From: an uncultured Proteiniphilum sp. | GTDB lineage: Bacteria > Bacteroidota > Bacteroidia > Bacteroidales > Dysgonomonadaceae | DNA length: 64,000 bases | Assembly (NCBI GenBank): GCA_927407015.1 | Contig: CAKMJT010000010.1 | Span: 1-64,000, forward strand | Direction: 5' to 3' | Shown: piece after piece, positions 30,338 through 40,686 of the stretch | Layout: every line of letters begins with the position of its first letter | Numbering within the stretch: position 1 is the first letter of the stretch | The notes under the pieces: model-generated | Database searches by the model: none | What the model saw: the letters and a program-made list of their open reading frames with translations, nothing else | Told to the model about the DNA's origin: nothing | Position numbers and translations under genes: made by a program

Positions 30338-31969
30338 ATGAGAGACATCAGGAAAATGATATTAGTTACAGCACCGGATGCGCTGATAGAAGAAAGACAA
30401 AAGCTTACGGTCACGCTCAGGCCGGAGCAGCTCCATCGGGTGATGGAGGAGCTTCGCAGGGATGAAACGATTCCCTACGACTATCTGATCAGCCTCACGG
30501 GGATGGACTGGGGAGACACACTGGGCGTGATTTACCAGCTCTCATCCTCTGCCGATCTCACCCGTGAAATCATTGTGATTACATCGACGGCCAACCGCAC
30601 TGATCCCTTGTTGTATTCCGTTTCTGATCTGTATGAGACCGCTCAGCTGAACGAGCGTGAGGTGTATGCCCTGTTCGGCATCCGCTTTATCAATAACCCG
30701 GATATGCGCCGTTTCCTGTTGAACGATCAGTGGAAAGGGTTTCCTTTCCGCAAGGATTACACCCATGATCCTGTTGTAAACCCGGTTACGGTTATCAGCA
30801 GCGACATCGTGGACATTGCTCCCCGTATCAGGGAAACAGCCGGGGGTGATCTGGTGGAAGAGAGCGTCGCGATCTTCGATGAGGATGATTATATTATTAA
30901 CATCGGCCCTCAGCATCCCTCCACCCATGGTGTGATGCATTTCAGGACAACACTCGACGGGGAGATCGTCAAAAAGGTAGATGTGCACAGCGGGTATATT
31001 CACCGGGGGATTGAGAAACTGTGCGAAAACATGACTTACCCGCAGATGCTGCATCTGACCGACCGTCTTGATTATTTGTCGGCCAACATCAATCGCCATG
31101 CCTTATGTATGTGCATTGAGAAAGCAGCCGATATCGCTGTGCCGGCACGTGCTCAGTATATCCGCACCATCATGGATGAGCTGCAGCGCATCAGCTCCCA
31201 CCTCCTTGCCTGGGCCGCCCACTGTAACGACCTGGGAGGTACTACCGCCTTTATTTATGGTATGCGCGAGCGGGAACATATCCTCGATATCTTCGACAAG
31301 ACCTGTGGTGGCCGGCTTATTGTCAACCAAAACGTGGTAGGCGGGGTCATGTTCGACATATATCCCGATTTTCAGAAAGATGTAAAAGCATTCATTCCGT
31401 ATATGCGCCGGCAGCTGATAGAATACGATCATTTTTTCTCCCACAATGCCATTGCGCTGGGTCGTTTGGTGGATATCGGTCACCTGAGCAGGGAGGATGC
31501 CATCAGCTACGGTGTCACCGGTCCCGCCGGCAGGGCATCGGGATGGTCGTGTGATGTGCGCAGATACAAGCCCTACGCGTTATACGACAAGGTGGAATTC
31601 AAGGAAATACTACGCACCGACGGGGACTCCTATGCCCGCTATATGAACCGGCTGGACGAAATAGCACAATCGCTTCACATCATTGAGCAACTCATCGATC
31701 GCATCCCTCCGGGAGAGGTGTGCACCAAAGTGAAGCCGGTGATCCGTCTGCCCGAGGGTCAGTTCTTTCAGAGTGTGGAGACGGGAAAAGGCGAGTTCGG
31801 GGTCTTCATCGAAAGCAGGGGAGAGAAAACCCCTTACCGGGTTAAATTCCGCTCTCCCTCACTCTCAGCCGTATCGGCGATACCACTGATCTGTAAAGGG
31901 TCTTTTCTCTCTGATCTCATCGGTATTGCCGGGTCGATGGATTTTGTCATCCCTGACATCGATCGCTGA
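30338..31969 (+). CDS. nuoCD: NADH-quinone oxidoreductase fused subunits C and D
   Basis: A 543-residue fusion. The N-terminal 30-kDa NuoC part (about 1-170) contains '[14 protein letters not shown]' and '[23 protein letters not shown]', followed by a linker. The 49-kDa NuoD part begins near '[16 protein letters not shown]' (about 195), the quinone-site His loop, with '[15 protein letters not shown]' and '[12 protein letters not shown]' following. Fused CD also occurs in E. coli. The ATG chosen does not overlap nuoB; one 54 bases upstream is possible. The NADH-oxidising genes nuoE, nuoF and nuoG, which normally follow, are absent. Confidence 0.96.
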   Translation: MRDIRKMILVTAPDALIEERQKLTVTLRPEQLHRVMEELRRDETIPYDYLISLTGMDWGDTLGVIYQLSSSADLTREIIVITSTANRTDPLLYSVSDLYETAQLNEREVYALFGIRFINNPDMRRFLLNDQWKGFPFRKDYTHDPVVNPVTVISSDIVDIAPRIRETAGGDLVEESVAIFDEDDYIINIGPQHPSTHGVMHFRTTLDGEIVKKVDVHSGYIHRGIEKLCENMTYPQMLHLTDRLDYLSANINRHALCMCIEKAADIAVPARAQYIRTIMDELQRISSHLLAWAAHCNDLGGTTAFIYGMREREHILDIFDKTCGGRLIVNQNVVGGVMFDIYPDFQKDVKAFIPYMRRQLIEYDHFFSHNAIALGRLVDIGHLSREDAISYGVTGPAGRASGWSCDVRRYKPYALYDKVEFKEILRTDGDSYARYMNRLDEIAQSLHIIEQLIDRIPPGEVCTKVKPVIRLPEGQFFQSVETGKGEFGVFIESRGEKTPYRVKFRSPSLSAVSAIPLICKGSFLSDLIGIAGSMDFVIPDIDR

Positions 31970-32010
31970 CAGGAATCACCATACAACGGAAATTAAAGCA
32001 ACTTAAAACG

Positions 32011-33135
32011 ATGCTCATCTATTCACAACCGCTGGAAGTCACACAGATACTTGATACTGTAGACCAATTCTTACGCACCCATCTTTCCCCGGGAATGGTT
32101 TCCCTGAGCAAGGGCATCCTCACGGGCCTGCTCCTGCTCGTGGCTTACGCTGTGATCGCGCTGGCCCTTATTTACATCGAACGTAAGGTGGCTGCTTTCT
32201 TCCAGGCACGCCTGGGCCCTAACCGTCTGGGTAAGTACGGTGTATTCCAATCGCTGGCCGACATGATCAAGATTTTGATCAAGGAAATTATTCCTATTAA
32301 TAAAGCAGATCAATTGCTGTTTTTTGCTGCTTCCTTTTTTGTGATCATTGCTTCTTTGCTGGCTTTTGGCGCTATCCCCTTTGGGATGGACCTGCATGCC
32401 ATCGATTTTAACCTAGGCGTCTTTTACCTGCTGGCGGTCTCGTCGCTGGGCGTTATCGGTATTTTGCTGGCAGGATGGTCGAGCAACAACAAGTATTCCA
32501 TGATCGGGGCCATGCGCAGCGGTGCCCAGTTTATCAGCTACGAGCTGTCAGCCGGTTTTTCGCTGATGACCATCGTGGTATTAAGCGGTACCCTGCAGTT
32601 TTCTGAAATCATCGAGGGACAGCGCTACTGCTGGAACCTGTTCAACGGGCATCTGCCCGCCGTCGTCGCCTTTGTCATCTACCTCATCTCCGGACATGCC
32701 GAGACCAATCGTGGGCCTTTCGACCTGCCTGAAGCCGAATCGGAGCTTACGGCGGGATACCACACCGAATATTCCGGGTTGCAATTTGGTTTTTTTTACC
32801 TGTCGGAATATCTCAACATGTTCATCGTTGCCGCAGTGGCAACCACGATGTTCCTCGGGGGATGGATGCCTGTGCAGATCAAAGGCTGGGAGGCATTCAA
32901 TCAGGTGATGTGGGTTATCCCTTCCTGGGCATGGTTTATCGGCAAAGTGGGTGTCATGATATTTCTCAGTTTATGGGTACGGTGGTCTTTCCCGCGTTTG
33001 CGCATCGATCTGCTGTTGAACCTGGAATGGAAATACCTGCTACCAATCAATTTGGTGAACCTGCTGGTCATGGTGATCATCGTATTATCGGGATTTACAC
33101 TGACTGAGCTGTTCCCGGCTTTTTTCGGAAGATAA
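32011..33135 (+). CDS. nuoH: NADH-quinone oxidoreductase subunit H
   Basis: A 374-residue membrane subunit that joins the peripheral arm to the proton-pumping arm and lines the quinone chamber. It has about eight helices. Conserved segments are '[23 protein letters not shown]' (near 57-80, in pieces), '[27 protein letters not shown]' (near 232-258) and '[16 protein letters not shown]'. The acidic residues of the E-channel are present in the PEAESEL loop. It follows nuoCD by 41 bases. Confidence 0.96.
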   Translation: MLIYSQPLEVTQILDTVDQFLRTHLSPGMVSLSKGILTGLLLLVAYAVIALALIYIERKVAAFFQARLGPNRLGKYGVFQSLADMIKILIKEIIPINKADQLLFFAASFFVIIASLLAFGAIPFGMDLHAIDFNLGVFYLLAVSSLGVIGILLAGWSSNNKYSMIGAMRSGAQFISYELSAGFSLMTIVVLSGTLQFSEIIEGQRYCWNLFNGHLPAVVAFVIYLISGHAETNRGPFDLPEAESELTAGYHTEYSGLQFGFFYLSEYLNMFIVAAVATTMFLGGWMPVQIKGWEAFNQVMWVIPSWAWFIGKVGVMIFLSLWVRWSFPRLRIDLLLNLEWKYLLPINLVNLLVMVIIVLSGFTLTELFPAFFGR

Positions 33136-33181
33136 ATCCTACTTTTTCGTCATGCATCACATACAGTAAATTCAAAAAAGA

Positions 33182-33706
33182 ATGAGTTTTTCAAGCTACA
33201 TACAGGGTATTTTTACAGGACTGAGATCGCTGGCAGGAGGGATGCGCATCACATGGAGAGAATTCCGGACGGCCAAAGTAACGATGGAGTATCCCGAAAA
33301 CAGAAAAACACTGGCTATTTCAGACCGCTGGCGGTCTGAACTGATCATGCCCCACGATGAACAGAATGAACATGCATGTACCGCCTGCGGTATCTGTATG
33401 ATAAATTGTCCGAACGACACCATCAATGTGATATCGGCGACAACAGATACCATTGATGGCAAAAAGAAGAAGATACTGGACAAACATCTCTGGGATTATG
33501 GAAGTTGTACCTTCTGCAATCTGTGCGTGATAACCTGTCCGTCGGATGCCATCATCTTCAACAACGATTTTGAGGGTGCCGTGTATGACAGGAAGAAGCT
33601 TGTGCATCAACTCAATCACGAAGGATCGAAACTACGTGAGAAGAAAGGGGAACCGGTGAAGGTTACCAGGGAAGGAACTACGGATAAAGCAAACAGACAG
33701 GAATGA
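33182..33706 (+). CDS. nuoI: NADH-quinone oxidoreductase subunit I (2x[4Fe-4S])
   Basis: A 174-residue ferredoxin-like subunit carrying clusters N6a and N6b. Both CxxCxxCxxxCP motifs are intact: Cys66, 69, 72 and 76, and Cys109, 112, 115 and 119. The N-terminal amphipathic helix anchors it to the membrane arm. Without NuoEFG it would be the likely entry point for electrons from a soluble carrier such as ferredoxin. Its stop overlaps the nuoJ start. Confidence 0.95.
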   Translation: MSFSSYIQGIFTGLRSLAGGMRITWREFRTAKVTMEYPENRKTLAISDRWRSELIMPHDEQNEHACTACGICMINCPNDTINVISATTDTIDGKKKKILDKHLWDYGSCTFCNLCVITCPSDAIIFNNDFEGAVYDRKKLVHQLNHEGSKLREKKGEPVKVTREGTTDKANRQE

Positions 33707-34242
33707 CAGAACAAATTATATTTTACATGTTGGCGATAGCCATCACGGTCTTTTCAATCATGGCCGTCACGAGTAAGCTTATTGTACGGTCGGCTACCTA
33801 CCTGCTGTTTGTTTTACTGGCCACGGCAGGGCTTTATATGTTGCTCGATTATTATTTTTTATTCGCGGTACAGGTGTCTGTCTATGCCGGAGGGATCATG
33901 GTGCTCTTTATCATGGCCATCTTTCTCACCCATCGGCCCGGTACAGAGGTACGCACGAAGCACGGCTGGAGAATCGGGTTATCGGTGCTCCTCTCTCTGG
34001 CAGGTCTCCTGCTGTGCGGGGATATCATCCTGCACAATGCGGTGCGTCTCTATCAGTTTACCGATGCCGAGACAATCACCATGCAGGAGATGGGCACAGC
34101 CATGCTGGGATCGGGAAAAAATCAGTATCTGTTGTCTTTCGAGATGATGAGCGTCCTGCTGCTTGCCTGTATTGTGGGAGCCATACTGATTGCCAGGAAA
34201 ACGAACGGGAGTGAAAAAGAGACAAAAGAGACAGATCAATGA
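33703..34242 (+). CDS. nuoJ: NADH-quinone oxidoreductase subunit J
   Basis: A 179-residue membrane subunit with five hydrophobic helices. The conserved helix 'LFAVQVSVYAGGIMVLFIMAIFL' (around 47-69, in pieces), which forms the pi-bulge helix TM3, is present. The gene overlaps nuoI (ATGA) and nuoK by four bases each. Confidence 0.94.
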   Translation: MTEQIIFYMLAIAITVFSIMAVTSKLIVRSATYLLFVLLATAGLYMLLDYYFLFAVQVSVYAGGIMVLFIMAIFLTHRPGTEVRTKHGWRIGLSVLLSLAGLLLCGDIILHNAVRLYQFTDAETITMQEMGTAMLGSGKNQYLLSFEMMSVLLLACIVGAILIARKTNGSEKETKETDQ

Positions 34243-34589
34243 ACACGATGGGAGATTTTTGGGTAGTGAATGCAGGGGCAGCAGTGCCTGTGGTGGCTTA
34301 TCAGCTGGTGAGCCTGATCCTGTTTTTTGCCGGCATCTATGGCTTCTTAACCCGCCGAAACATCATGATGATGCTCATATCCGTTGAGTTGATACTCAAC
34401 GCGGCCGACATCAATTTCGCGGTTTTTAACCGCTATCTCTATCCCGGTCAGATGGACGGGATGTTTTTCGCCCTTTTCACCATTGCCATTGCGGCCTGTG
34501 AGACAGCTGTTGCCATCGCCATCATCATCAATGTATACCGCAACTTCGGAAATGCGGATGTTGACAATCTCAAAAAGATGAAAGGATAA
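34239..34589 (+). CDS. nuoK: NADH-quinone oxidoreductase subunit K
   Basis: A 116-residue three-helix subunit. The two buried carboxylates of the proton path appear in 'SVELILNAADINF' (Glu near 48) and 'IAACETAVAIAI' (Glu near 87). The start overlaps nuoJ by four bases. The first 10 residues may be replaced by an internal Met four codons in. Confidence 0.95.
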   Translation: MNTMGDFWVVNAGAAVPVVAYQLVSLILFFAGIYGFLTRRNIMMMLISVELILNAADINFAVFNRYLYPGQMDGMFFALFTIAIAACETAVAIAIIINVYRNFGNADVDNLKKMKG

Positions 34590-34593
34590 GCTC

Positions 34594-36495
34594 ATGGAAT
34601 ATACGCTTCTCATACTATTGTTTCCCCTGACCTCTTTCATTGTTTTAGGACTGTTCAGCAACAGGCTGAGCCACAAGGCTGCGGGAATCATCGGAACGGG
34701 TGCTCTCCTGGCGATGACGTTGCTCTCCTTTTATGCGGCCTGGGATTATTTTACCACGCCAAAAGCAGAAGGTTTTTATCAAACGCTGATACCGTTTAAC
34801 ACCCCATGGCTGCACATGGGAAGCCACCTGCATATCGATATGGGAATCCTGCTTGATCCGATCTCGGTGATGATGCTTGTGGTGATATCCACCGTTTCGC
34901 TGATGGTGCATATCTACAGTCTGGGTTACATGAAAGGGGAAAAAGGATTCCAGCGTTATTACGGGTTCCTCTCTCTCTTTACTTTCTCCATGATGGGATT
35001 GGTTTTATCAACCAACATTTTTCAGATGTATATCTTCTGGGAACTGGTGGGCGTTTCTTCTTACCTGCTCATCGGCTTCTATTACACCAGACCCGAAGCT
35101 GTGGCCGCATCCAAAAAAGCATTTATTGTGACCCGTTTTGCCGACATGTTTTTTCTAATCGGCATCCTGGTGCTCTCCTACTATACGCAGACGTTTGACT
35201 TCGGCACGCTGATGTCGGGAAACGAAACCATTTTCCAACATGCGCTCTCTACCCGTTTTCTGGGAGCATCGGCGCTGGTATGGGCTATGGCATTGATTTT
35301 CATTGGAGGAGCCGGCAAGTCGGCCCTGTTCCCGCTGCATATCTGGCTGCCAGATGCCATGGAAGGCCCTACGCCCGTGTCGGCACTGATACATGCTGCG
35401 ACCATGGTAGTGGCCGGTGTGTATCTGGTGGCACGGCTGTTTCCGATCTATGTGGCATTTACCCCGGAAGTACTGGAAGGAATTGCCTGGGTGGGCGCTT
35501 TCACTTCGATGTTCGCGGCGGTCATTGCCATCGTGCAGACCGACATCAAACGGGTATTGGCCTTCTCCACCATTTCCCAGATCGGGTTTATGATGGTGGC
35601 GCTGGGCGTGTCGAAGCTCGAAGGGCATGAGGGACTGGGATACATGGCTTCCCTGTTCCACCTGTTCACCCATGCCATGTTCAAGGCGCTCCTCTTTTTG
35701 GGCGCGGGCTCCATTATTCATGCCGTTCACAGCAATGAAATGGAGAGGATGGGAGGATTACGCACATATATGCCCGTCACCCACCTGACCTTTCTGGTAG
35801 CCTGCCTCTCCATTGCAGGCATACCACCCTTTTCCGGATTCTTCAGCAAGGATGAGATCCTCGCGGCGATCTACGGTTACCATACGGGGCTGGGTATCTG
35901 GATGACGGTGGCGGCCGGATTCACTGCTTTTTATATTTTCCGGCTGTACTTTTCCATCTTCTGGGGTAAACAGACGCAATATGCGCACACACCCCATGAA
36001 TCTCCCCGCTCCATGACCTTTCCCCTGATATTCCTGGCAATACCCACGCTATTGGGCGGTTTCATCCCCTTTGGTCATTTTGTGACGGCCAATCGTTCCG
36101 TGTACACGATCCACCCTGACTGGCCGATCATGTTCATCAGCGTTCTTGTTTCCCTGACAGCCATTTTCATTGCCAGGAAGATGTATCAGTATGCCGGGAC
36201 AAAAACGGGCGAAGCTTCCTCCGGACTGAAAGGGTTTCAGAAGGCTGCCTATCACCGTTTTTATGTGGACGAAGTTTATCTGTTCATCACCAAAAAGATC
36301 CTGTTCAATGGCATTGCCCGGGCGTTTGCCTGGTTCGACCACCATGTGGTGGACGGTTCTATCAACGGACTTGCCTCGGTAACAGACTGGGTATCCATCA
36401 AAATCAGAGGTTTCCAGTCGGGTGAAATACAATGGTATGCCTATATATTCCTGTTCGGAACGCTGCTGATCACGGCATTGTTCCTGTTTATGTAA
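34594..36495 (+). CDS. nuoL: NADH-quinone oxidoreductase subunit L
   Basis: A 633-residue antiporter-like subunit at the distal end of the membrane arm, with the long lateral helix at its C-terminus. Conserved features are 'YIFWELVGVSSYLLIGFYY' (Glu near 150), 'GAGKSALFPLHIWLPDAMEGPTPVSALIHAATMVVAGVYL' (in pieces around 230-270, with Lys and His of the channel) and 'THAMFKALLFLGAGSIIHA' (near 355). Length and architecture are normal. Confidence 0.96.
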   Translation: MEYTLLILLFPLTSFIVLGLFSNRLSHKAAGIIGTGALLAMTLLSFYAAWDYFTTPKAEGFYQTLIPFNTPWLHMGSHLHIDMGILLDPISVMMLVVISTVSLMVHIYSLGYMKGEKGFQRYYGFLSLFTFSMMGLVLSTNIFQMYIFWELVGVSSYLLIGFYYTRPEAVAASKKAFIVTRFADMFFLIGILVLSYYTQTFDFGTLMSGNETIFQHALSTRFLGASALVWAMALIFIGGAGKSALFPLHIWLPDAMEGPTPVSALIHAATMVVAGVYLVARLFPIYVAFTPEVLEGIAWVGAFTSMFAAVIAIVQTDIKRVLAFSTISQIGFMMVALGVSKLEGHEGLGYMASLFHLFTHAMFKALLFLGAGSIIHAVHSNEMERMGGLRTYMPVTHLTFLVACLSIAGIPPFSGFFSKDEILAAIYGYHTGLGIWMTVAAGFTAFYIFRLYFSIFWGKQTQYAHTPHESPRSMTFPLIFLAIPTLLGGFIPFGHFVTANRSVYTIHPDWPIMFISVLVSLTAIFIARKMYQYAGTKTGEASSGLKGFQKAAYHRFYVDEVYLFITKKILFNGIARAFAWFDHHVVDGSINGLASVTDWVSIKIRGFQSGEIQWYAYIFLFGTLLITALFLFM

Positions 36496-36516
36496 TGTAT
36501 GTAAAGAAATCAAACT

Positions 36517-37995
36517 ATGAATTTTTTATCCCTTTTTGTCCTCCTGCCGCTGCTGATGATCCTGACCCTTTTCATGACCAGCAACAGGAAACAGGTGTTG
36601 GGGACAATGGTTGCCGGGAGTACGCTGCTGGTTATCCTTTCGGCTTTTCTGGCATACCGGTATATGGCGGCCAGGAGTGACGGGGCAACTGATCCGATGC
36701 TCTTCACCGCCTCCCTATCGTGGTTCGAACCGCTCCATATCCGTTATGCGGTGGGCGTCGACGGCGTGTCGGTGGTCATGCTGTGCCTCACCTCGCTGAT
36801 TGTCTTCACCGGGACCTTCGTTTCATGGAAAATGGCACCGCTCACCAAGGAATTTTTCCTGTGGTATTGCCTGCTGGCCACCGGTGTCTTCGGATTTTTC
36901 ATTTCCACCGACCTGTTCACCCTCTTTCTCTTCTACGAGACAGCACTGATACCGATGTACCTGCTGATTGGCGTGTGGGGTACCGGCAGAAAAGAATATG
37001 CTGCCATGAAGCTGACACTGATGCTGATGGGATCCTCCATGATCCTTCTGGTGGGCATTCTGGGCATCTATTTCAGCTCAGGAGCAACCAGCATGAATAT
37101 CACCGATCTTGTGCATATATCGATTCCGCTGGAACAGCAATATCTGTTCTTTACCCTTACCTTTTTCGGGTTTGGCGTTTTGGGCGCTCTTTTCCCGTTT
37201 CACACCTGGTCCCCCGACGGACATGCGTCGGCACCGACAGCCGTCTCCATGCTTCATGCGGGTGTACTGATGAAGCTGGGCGGGTATGGAAGCTTCCGGG
37301 TGGCCATCACACTGATGCCGGAGGCGGCTGAAAAACTCTCTCCCATCTTTCTTGTCCTCACCGCCATCGGGGTGGTGTATGGCGCTTTGGCAGCCATTCG
37401 CCAGACCGACCTGAAGTATATCAACGCCTATTCATCGGTAAGCCACTGCAACCTGGTGCTGTTCGCTATCCTGATGCTCACGCAGACAGCGCTCACGGGA
37501 GCCGTGTTACAGATGCTTTCCCACGGGTTGATCACCGCCCTTTTCTTTGCATTGATCGGGATGATATACAGTCGCTCGCATACCCGTCTGATCACGGATA
37601 TGGGGGGGTTGATGAAGATCATGCCTTTCCTGGGTGTCGGTTTTGTGGTTGCCGGATTGTCCAATATCGGTGTGCCCGGGTTTAGCGGATTTGTAGCAGA
37701 GATGACCATTTTTGTGGGTGCCTTTGAAAATGATGACCTGTTTCGCCGTATACTCACTGTAGCCGCCGTCACGTCCATCGTGATTGGCGCGGTGTATATC
37801 CTGCGCACCATCGGGAAATTCCTTTACGGACCCCTCCAGAATCCGGAGCACGGGAAGCTCGATGATGCCCGCTGGTATGAACGCCTGGCAGTGATTACAC
37901 TGGTGGCGGCGATCATCTATCTTGGCTCCTTCCCGACAGGGATATCGGCAATGATCAACGACAGCTTCAGCAGTATGTTACAGGTAGCAAGGTGA
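36517..37995 (+). CDS. nuoM: NADH-quinone oxidoreductase subunit M
   Basis: A 492-residue antiporter-like subunit. The channel Glu is in 'LFLFYETALIPMYLLIGVWG' (near 145). The broken-helix and lysine region 'FGVLGALFPFHTWSPDGHASAPTAVSMLHAGVLMKLGGYG' lies in the middle, with 'SHGLITALFFALIGMIYSR' further on. It follows nuoL by 21 bases. Confidence 0.96.
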   Translation: MNFLSLFVLLPLLMILTLFMTSNRKQVLGTMVAGSTLLVILSAFLAYRYMAARSDGATDPMLFTASLSWFEPLHIRYAVGVDGVSVVMLCLTSLIVFTGTFVSWKMAPLTKEFFLWYCLLATGVFGFFISTDLFTLFLFYETALIPMYLLIGVWGTGRKEYAAMKLTLMLMGSSMILLVGILGIYFSSGATSMNITDLVHISIPLEQQYLFFTLTFFGFGVLGALFPFHTWSPDGHASAPTAVSMLHAGVLMKLGGYGSFRVAITLMPEAAEKLSPIFLVLTAIGVVYGALAAIRQTDLKYINAYSSVSHCNLVLFAILMLTQTALTGAVLQMLSHGLITALFFALIGMIYSRSHTRLITDMGGLMKIMPFLGVGFVVAGLSNIGVPGFSGFVAEMTIFVGAFENDDLFRRILTVAAVTSIVIGAVYILRTIGKFLYGPLQNPEHGKLDDARWYERLAVITLVAAIIYLGSFPTGISAMINDSFSSMLQVAR

Positions 37996-38083
37996 AGTGC
38001 GTGCACCTCCCTGTCTTCCTGAAGCCGGCTGACCGGTATCAGATAGCAGGCAATAGCGCACAGCATAAACAACATTATGATTC

Positions 38084-39508
38084 ATGAGTTATTTCAGTAA
38101 TTTTGCCACCATGCGCAGCGAGGGTTCGCTGCTGGCATTGATCCTTTTTTTGTTGCTCTTCGATATCCTCGCCGGTAGAAAAGGGAAGAACTATTTTCAA
38201 CCGGTTGCGATACTCCTGTTTGCCTTGCACACCCTGTTCACACTGATGCCGGCGGAAGCGGGGGAATCTTTCGGCGGCATGGTTCAGTACCATCCCATGA
38301 TGACGATGGTTAAAACCATGCTGAATATAGCTACGCTGATTATTTTTCTTCAATCCAAACATCACTTCGACGGGCCTGAGCAGAAGTATCAGCAGGGCGA
38401 ATACTATTTCCTTACATTGAGCACGCTGCTGGGCATGTATCTGATGATCTCCAGCGGCCATTTTCTCCTGTTTTTTATCGGTCTGGAGATGGCTTCTATC
38501 CCCCTGGCCGCGCTGGTGGCATTCAACAAACACCATAAAAAATCGGCGGAAGCGGGAGCTAAATTTATCCTCCTCTCCGCCTTCTCTTCGGGCATCCTGC
38601 TCTTCGGCATTTCTTACCTGTACGGTACCACAGGCAGTCTGTACTTCTCCGATATACCGTCATTGCTAAGCCACAACCCGTTGCAGATCATGGCTTTTGT
38701 GTTCTTTCTCTCCGGCCTGTTCTTTAAAATATCGATTGTGCCGTTTCACCTGTGGACTGCCGATGTATATGAGGGAGCGCCGACCAATGTCACTGCCTAT
38801 TTATCGGTCGTCTCCAAAAGCTCTGCCGTATTTGTTTTGATGACCCTGCTGTTCAAGGTATTCGGGAATTTTGTTGTTGAATGGCAAACGATGCTCTTTT
38901 GGTTGATTATCGTAACCATTACGGTGGGTAACTTATTTGCCCTGCGACAAAAGAATGTCAAACGCTTCCTCGCCTTTTCTTCTATCTCACAGGCAGGGTA
39001 CATTGCTTTGGGGATCATCAGCGGGTCACCGCTGGGAATGACAACAGTCGTCTATTACCTCTTCGTCTACCTGTTCTCCAACCTGGCTGCATTTGGCGTG
39101 ATTACCGCCATCGGGAGCAGAACCGGTAAAATGAACATTCCCGATTATAAAGGGCTTTATCAGACCAACCCGAAACTCAGCTTCGTGATGATGATGGCCC
39201 TCTTCTCCCTGGCGGGTATCGCCCCCTTTGCCGGATTCATGAGTAAGTTTTTCATCTTTTCGGCAGCCGCGCAACAGGGTTATTACCTGTTGGTCATCAT
39301 CGCCGTAATCAACACCATCCTCTCCCTGTACTATTATCTGATGGTGGTGAAAGCCATGTTCATCGATCAAAGTGACCATCCGGTACCCGCACTCAGGACC
39401 GACTCCTGGAACAGGGCAAGTATGGTCATCTGTACGGCTGCGATTATGTTTGCCGGTATGCTGGGTTTTATCTTCAGCTATCTCGGGGATTACAGTTTTG
39501 GCTTATAG
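38084..39508 (+). CDS. nuoN: NADH-quinone oxidoreductase subunit N
   Basis: A 474-residue antiporter-like subunit and last gene of the operon. It has about 14 helices with 'FFIGLEMASIPLAALVAFNK' (channel Glu near 132), 'FKISIVPFHLWTADVYEGAPTNVTAYLSVVSK' (in pieces near 208-240) and 'LFALRQKNVKRFLAFSSISQAGY'. The gap after nuoM is 88 bases. No strong terminator is visible, although TGACGGA and TTCCGTCA could pair in the 130 bases that follow. Confidence 0.95.
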   Translation: MSYFSNFATMRSEGSLLALILFLLLFDILAGRKGKNYFQPVAILLFALHTLFTLMPAEAGESFGGMVQYHPMMTMVKTMLNIATLIIFLQSKHHFDGPEQKYQQGEYYFLTLSTLLGMYLMISSGHFLLFFIGLEMASIPLAALVAFNKHHKKSAEAGAKFILLSAFSSGILLFGISYLYGTTGSLYFSDIPSLLSHNPLQIMAFVFFLSGLFFKISIVPFHLWTADVYEGAPTNVTAYLSVVSKSSAVFVLMTLLFKVFGNFVVEWQTMLFWLIIVTITVGNLFALRQKNVKRFLAFSSISQAGYIALGIISGSPLGMTTVVYYLFVYLFSNLAAFGVITAIGSRTGKMNIPDYKGLYQTNPKLSFVMMMALFSLAGIAPFAGFMSKFFIFSAAAQQGYYLLVIIAVINTILSLYYYLMVVKAMFIDQSDHPVPALRTDSWNRASMVICTAAIMFAGMLGFIFSYLGDYSFGL

Positions 39509-39639
39509 GAAAGCAGCACATTGACGGAGAGCAGTACATTGTGTTGAGAGAGGGTAGCGGTTGTCCCGCAGTTCCGTCACGGTGTCTGTTTTTTGGGAAG
39601 GCAAAATGGGAATAAATAATGGAATGCCTTGTTGTCAAT

Positions 39640-40668
39640 TTAAAACAACAACCCCTGTTCGTTGACCCTTTTTCTTCCCAGATGCCGGTATGCCAGGTCG
39701 GTAACCTCCCTTCCCCGCGGGGTTCGTTTGAGAAACCCTTCTTTGATCAGGAAGGGCTCATATACTTCTTCAATTGTTCCGGGATCATCACCCACGGCTG
39801 TAGCGATAGTGGTGATACCTACCGGTCCTCCTTTAAACTTGTCGATGATGGTGAGCAGTATCTTGTTGTCGATCTCATCGAGCCCGTAACGGTCAATATT
39901 GAGTGCTTCCAGCGCGTAGGAGGAGATGGCTTTATCGATTTTTCCGTTTCCTTTTACCTGGGCGAAGTCGCGCACACGACGCAGCAGTGCATTGGCTACA
40001 CGGGGTGTGCCGCGGCTGCGGGAGGCGATCTCTTCGGCGGCATTCCGGTCGCAGGCGATTTTCAGGATGTCGGCAGAACGTAACACGATACCCGTGAGGG
40101 TGCCCATATCGTAGTACTCCAAATGCATGTTTATGCCGAAACGTGCCCTCAACGGGCTGGTCAGCAAACCGCTGCGGGTGGTGGCACCGATCAGCGTGAA
40201 CGGGTTCAGGTCGATCTGGATGGAACGGGCGCTGGGGCCCTTATCGATCAGGATATCAATCCGGTAATCCTCCATGGCACTGTAGAGATACTCCTCGACC
40301 ACGGGTGAGAGGCGGTGTATCTCATCGATAAACAGCACATCGTTGGGTTCCAGGGAGGTCAGGACGCCGGCCAGGTCACCGGGTTTATCGAGCACAGGGC
40401 CCGAACTGACCTTAAAGCCCACGCTCAGTTCATTGGCGATAATATTCGAGAGAGTGGTCTTCCCCAGACCGGGAGGGCCGTGCAGCAGCACATGATCGAG
40501 CGATTCGCCGCGCATACGTGCTGCGCTGACAAATATCTTCAGGTTCTCCACGATCTTCTCCTGGCCGCTGAACCCGCCGAATGTCAGGGGACGCAGCGTG
40601 TTCTCATATTCGCGCTCTGTCTCAATAAACTGACGGTGGCTGTGTATATCGAAGGTTTCTTCCATCAT
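39640..40668 (-). CDS. ruvB: Holliday junction ATP-dependent DNA helicase RuvB
   Basis: The motor that drives branch migration with RuvA at Holliday junctions. It has about 342 residues. The N-terminus '[14 protein letters not shown]' precedes '[17 protein letters not shown]'. Walker A '[13 protein letters not shown]' is near 64-76 and Walker B 'LFIDEIHRL' near 116-124. The sensor-1 motif '[18 protein letters not shown]' and a C-terminal winged helix follow. The chosen start leaves an 18-base gap after queG; an in-frame ATG four codons upstream is possible. It is probably in an operon with queG. Confidence 0.97.
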   Translation of the reverse strand: MMEETFDIHSHRQFIETEREYENTLRPLTFGGFSGQEKIVENLKIFVSAARMRGESLDHVLLHGPPGLGKTTLSNIIANELSVGFKVSSGPVLDKPGDLAGVLTSLEPNDVLFIDEIHRLSPVVEEYLYSAMEDYRIDILIDKGPSARSIQIDLNPFTLIGATTRSGLLTSPLRARFGINMHLEYYDMGTLTGIVLRSADILKIACDRNAAEEIASRSRGTPRVANALLRRVRDFAQVKGNGKIDKAISSYALEALNIDRYGLDEIDNKILLTIIDKFKGGPVGITTIATAVGDDPGTIEEVYEPFLIKEGFLKRTPRGREVTDLAYRHLGRKRVNEQGLLF

Positions 40669-40686
40669 TCGTTGATGCAAAAGTAA

